NCBI RefSeq assembly: GCF_019097595.1 | Contig: NC_080717.1 | Coordinates: 20,405,836-20,469,835, forward strand | DNA length: 64,000 bases | Direction: 5' to 3' | DNA from: Hemibagrus wyckioides | Lineage: Eukaryota > Chordata > Actinopteri > Siluriformes > Bagridae | Shown: piece by piece, positions 60,800 to 64,000 of the stretch | Position numbering within the stretch: position 1 is the stretch's first letter | Layout of the letters: every line of letters begins with the position of its first letter | Notes under the pieces: model-generated | Seen by the model: the letters and a program-made list of their open reading frames with translations, nothing else | What the model was told of the DNA's origin: nothing | The model's database searches: none | Program-made: the position numbers and the translations under genes

Positions 60800-61943
60800 C
60801 ACCGATCAGCCATAACATTATGAGCCGTGAGAGGTGAAGTGAATAACACTGATTATCTCCTCATCATGGCACCTGTTAGTGGGTGGGATATATTAGAACA
60901 TTCTGTCCTCAAAGTTGATGTGTTAGAAGCAGGAAAAATGGGCAAGGATTTGAGCGAGTTTGAAAAGGGACAAATTGTGATGGCTAGACGACTGGATCTC
61001 CAAAACTGCAGCTCTTGTGGGGTGTTCCCGGTCTGCAGTGGTCAGTATCTAGTAAACTTGGTCCAAGGAAGGAACAGTGGTGAACCGGAGACAGGGTCAT
61101 GGCCGGCCAAGGCTCACTGATGCACATGGGGAGCAAAGGCTGGCCCGTGTGATCCGATCCAACAGACGAGCTACTGTTGCTCAAACTGCTGAAGAAGTTA
61201 ATGCTGGTTTTGATAGAAAGGTGTCAGAATACACAGTGCATCACAGTTTGTTGTCTATAGGGGCTGCATTGCTGCAGACCAGTCACGTGCCCATGCTGAC
61301 CCCTGTGCACTACTGAAAGCAGCAACAATGGGCACGTGAGCATCAGAACTGGACCATGGAGCACTGGAAGAAGGTGGCCTGGTCTGATGAATCATGTTTT
61401 CTTTTACATCATGTGGATGGCTGGGTGCATATGCGCTGCTTACCTGGGCAACACATGGCATGTCATGCTTTGGGCAATGTTCTGTTGGGAATTCTTGGGT
61501 CCTGCCATCCATGAGGATGTAACTTTAACACGTACCACCTACCTTAGCATTGTTGCAGACCATGTACACCCTTTCATGGAAACGGTATTCCCTGATGGCT
61601 GTGGCCTCTTTCAGCAGGATAAGGTGCCGTGCAACAAAGCAAAAATGGTCCAGGAACGGTTTGATGAGCCGAACAATGCGTTTGAGGTGTTGACTTGGCC
61701 TCCACATTCCTCAGATCTCAATCCAATAGAGCATCTGTGGGATTGTGCTGGACAAACAAGTCCAATCCATGGAGGCCCCATCTGGCAACTTAGAGGACTT
61801 AAAGGATCTGCTTGCCAGATACCACAGCACACCTTCAGGGATCTAGTGGAGTCCATGCCTCAACGGGTCAGGGCTGTTTTGGCAGCAAAATGGAGACCAA
61901 TGCAATATTAGGCAGGTGGTCATAATGTTATGGCTGATCAGTG
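60800..61943 (+). mobile_element. Full-length but decayed Tc1-like element upstream of thoc3
   Basis: TA-flanked 1144-bp unit. The left end CACCGATCAGCCATAACATT and the reverse complement of the right end, CACTGATCAGCCATAACATT, differ at one base in 20. It is the longest member of the family seen at 20446, 54632 and 57968. It starts 194 bases beyond the thoc3 start codon, divergent from the gene. Confidence 0.93.
60937..61911 (+). pseudogene. Tc1-like transposase, frameshifted
   Basis: Begins [20 protein letters not shown] and then loses frame after a short deletion near 60996 (missing the [11 protein letters not shown] reading). It resumes as [20 protein letters not shown] and RVIRSNRRATVAQTAEEVNA, shifts again near 61260-61340, and continues to the C-terminus. 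Catalytic positions are the Asp of a WSDES block near 61380, the Asp of FQQDKVPC near 61617 and the Glu of [10 protein letters not shown] near 61730. It ends MPQRVRAVLAAKWRPMQY. At least two or three frameshifts make it non-functional. Confidence 0.85.
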
Positions 61944-64000
61944 TAATTCATCCACGAATTAAACAAAATGATCTGACAATAGAATATGCAGAACATTTCA
62001 AACAATCAGCAAATGTATGCTAGACTGATTCTGGGCTTGGGAAATGAATGAAAATGACAAAAGGTACACTGACATTTTGTTTTTATTTATCTTTAATAAA
62101 TTCAGTATATTTATACTGAGTAGTGGGAATAGTAGTAGGATGAAACCTTTCAGTCATTGCTGTTCACTTAAACACTCTTAGAGTTTCCTTAGAGGTTCAG
62201 TGAATAACTTGATGAAGGTGTTTTTCTCTTTAGCAGGGAAACACACTGGTGTAGGGTTGAACTGTAGGATTAAACGACTTCTATATAGATTAAACATCCA
62301 TGTAATAGTTTTAAATTTGCCTCATCCCAGGAAGGTATACTGGAAGGTGGAGAGCCTTTAATCAGTCACACATTAAATCATGTTTAAAGGCAGAATGGAA
62401 ACGTTTCATTTCACAAACGGTCTTATATCAAACTACCATCATTTTATGAAGCTTTATTGAGTTTATAAGTAAAAAAAAAAATGTGCTGGCACATTTCTCA
62501 TGTTGCAAGTCATTACATATCAAAAAAGCCTTTTCCAGTGTAGCTTCATTTTTTTTTATTCAGTCCTGTTTAAATGGTACGGTGCAGAATGACATAGTTT
62601 CAGATGAAAAGGTGCACTCATTTTAAAAATACACACACACACACACACACACATTATATGATCACAACAGTCAGATAATCTAAATCCATTGTACCCTACA
62701 AAGTTAAACTAATAAGGCTGAAGAGGAACAAATGGTGTTCACAATAAGGCCAATAAACATTCCAAAGGTGCTGACTAATTAATAGGTCAGTTCATTTATC
62801 CAGAAGAATGTAACCTAAAATTGTTAGAGAGCGATGTTTTAATGGGCGATATATATATATTTATATATTAGGGTTAGTTCTCAATGGGTGTAGGAACAAA
62901 AAGAAAAGTCCAGCAGGCAAATTATTTTACAGCTGATACAGAAAGAATTTTCAAGGATTAGTATCTTGTGAGGATTGGTCACAGACCGAACCACAGTGCC
63001 TCTGATGGAAAAAAGTGACTCAACGTGCATTAGGTCCAGTGCACACCATTACAATTTGCAGATGTTATTGCATTGTCCGTGGAGGCTACAAACCTCAACA
63101 CACCTAGCTCTACCTTTAAATTGTATTAAAGCATAACTAAGCAAATACAGTGCCCTTGAACAGTACGTCCGTTACAGTGCAAAAAGTCGGGTGACACAGG
63201 TGGAAGACGTAAGAGGAAACCATTTCGCTCCTTGAGGGTGTTCGTGTTTTGTGATGTAGAGAAGCTGTACGATTAAAGATAGCTAGGAGGTGAGTTTGTC
63301 TATAGGAGGTAGAGTGAATAGACCTTCACTTTTCTCCTTCATGCTTATCCACATCAGCGTGAGCTCTTACATGGCTTACGTTTGCATCTCGAGAGGATAG
63401 TTCGCAGAGAGAACTAAAAAACCTCGGAAAGGACAACAAAAGTGCCTTGATGTGCAGTATTGTTCTCGGACTGGTTCAGAATTTAGGTTGTGCATTGTAA
63501 ACAATGATCTTTCCTGTTCACGTTTCATATATAGCGATGTTGTTGTTAATGATGAAGCCTGTGAAAGCCTGAGAAAGCAGTTATTGTCACAGATGGTCTG
63601 ATGGTTTTCTTTTCACTGTGTAGTGTTTATCAGAACAAAATATGACTGATCATAATATCATTTTAGGATTATTTTATATTGTTCAGCACTAATCAAACTG
63701 TATTTAGTGAACGAAGAGGTTTTTGTTGGCTGACCAAAATAGTAACAGGTTAAATAATTGCAACCCATAATAAAGCATTAAAATGTTCCATATAAAAAGA
63801 AATTTGTCAGGAATGCATTTTATATGTTGCTTTTGAAATATTTGTTCATTGTACTCATTGGGGGCATTGCTAGTTTGCAAATATAATCAATCAAATTTAA
63901 ATATCAAAACAGGAAATGAGCCTGTTGATTTAGGTCTCAAAATATAATCATTTCTAATGAGAAAGTAAATACTGTTGCATTCCAGAAAGTAACTAGAACT
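61944..64000. other. Non-coding DNA, no gene recognised
   Basis: Holds a (CA)n tract at 62628-62653 and no recognised exon or transposon. It may include the untranslated end of a gene beyond the right edge, but nothing in the sequence proves this. Confidence 0.35.
62628..62653. repeat. (CA)n microsatellite
   Basis: About twelve CA units are read directly. Confidence 0.9.

Overview
The window is vertebrate nuclear DNA from a ray-finned fish. The evidence is three intron-split genes with canonical GT-AG splice sites, long AT-rich introns and intergenic DNA, many Tc1-like DNA transposon relics with TA target duplications, L2-type LINE remains, tRNA-derived SINEs and abundant microsatellites. 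The SINE set and Tc1 families suggest an otophysan teleost, perhaps a catfish; that placement is a recollection-based inference. No bacterial operon, CRISPR array or prophage is present.

Three protein-coding genes can be reconstructed completely, all reading frames closing across splice junctions. (1) slc25a48, plus strand, seven coding exons from 12293 to 18873, 313 aa, a mitochondrial inner-membrane carrier. (2) cplx2 (complexin-2), plus strand, three coding exons from 41712 to 47309, 134 aa, with a leader exon segment at 41586-41711, a probable distal CpG-rich promoter and noncoding exon near 27.2-27.9 kb, and a probable long 3' UTR to about 51.4 kb. (3) thoc3, minus strand, six coding exons from 60606 down to 57110, 322 aa, a WD40 subunit of the THO mRNA-export complex. 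cplx2 and thoc3 converge tail to tail, as their orthologues are neighbours on human 5q35.

Layout: 1-12.2 kb is gene-poor with SINE, L2-tail and Tc1 relics and a long TA microsatellite; 12.3-19.6 kb is slc25a48; 19.6-27.2 kb is intergenic with a deleted Tc1 copy, a split L2 LINE and a CA-rich minisatellite; 27.2-51.4 kb is the inferred cplx2 transcription unit with a nearly complete Tc1 element at 35540-36779; 51.4-57.1 kb is intergenic with nested Tc1 copies; 57.1-60.6 kb is thoc3 with Tc1 remains in two introns; a 1144-bp Tc1 copy lies just upstream of its start; 61.9-64 kb has no recognised gene.

The genes do not form one pathway: a mitochondrial carrier, a synaptic SNARE regulator and a nuclear mRNP factor simply sit side by side. 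The most unusual structures are a fold-back Tc1 element in thoc3 intron 2, a minisatellite capped by inverted repeats, two minimal upstream ORFs in the cplx2 leader, an internally deleted Tc1 copy that keeps an open 89-codon frame, and several nested insertions. I found no clear evidence of a wholly new biological system.
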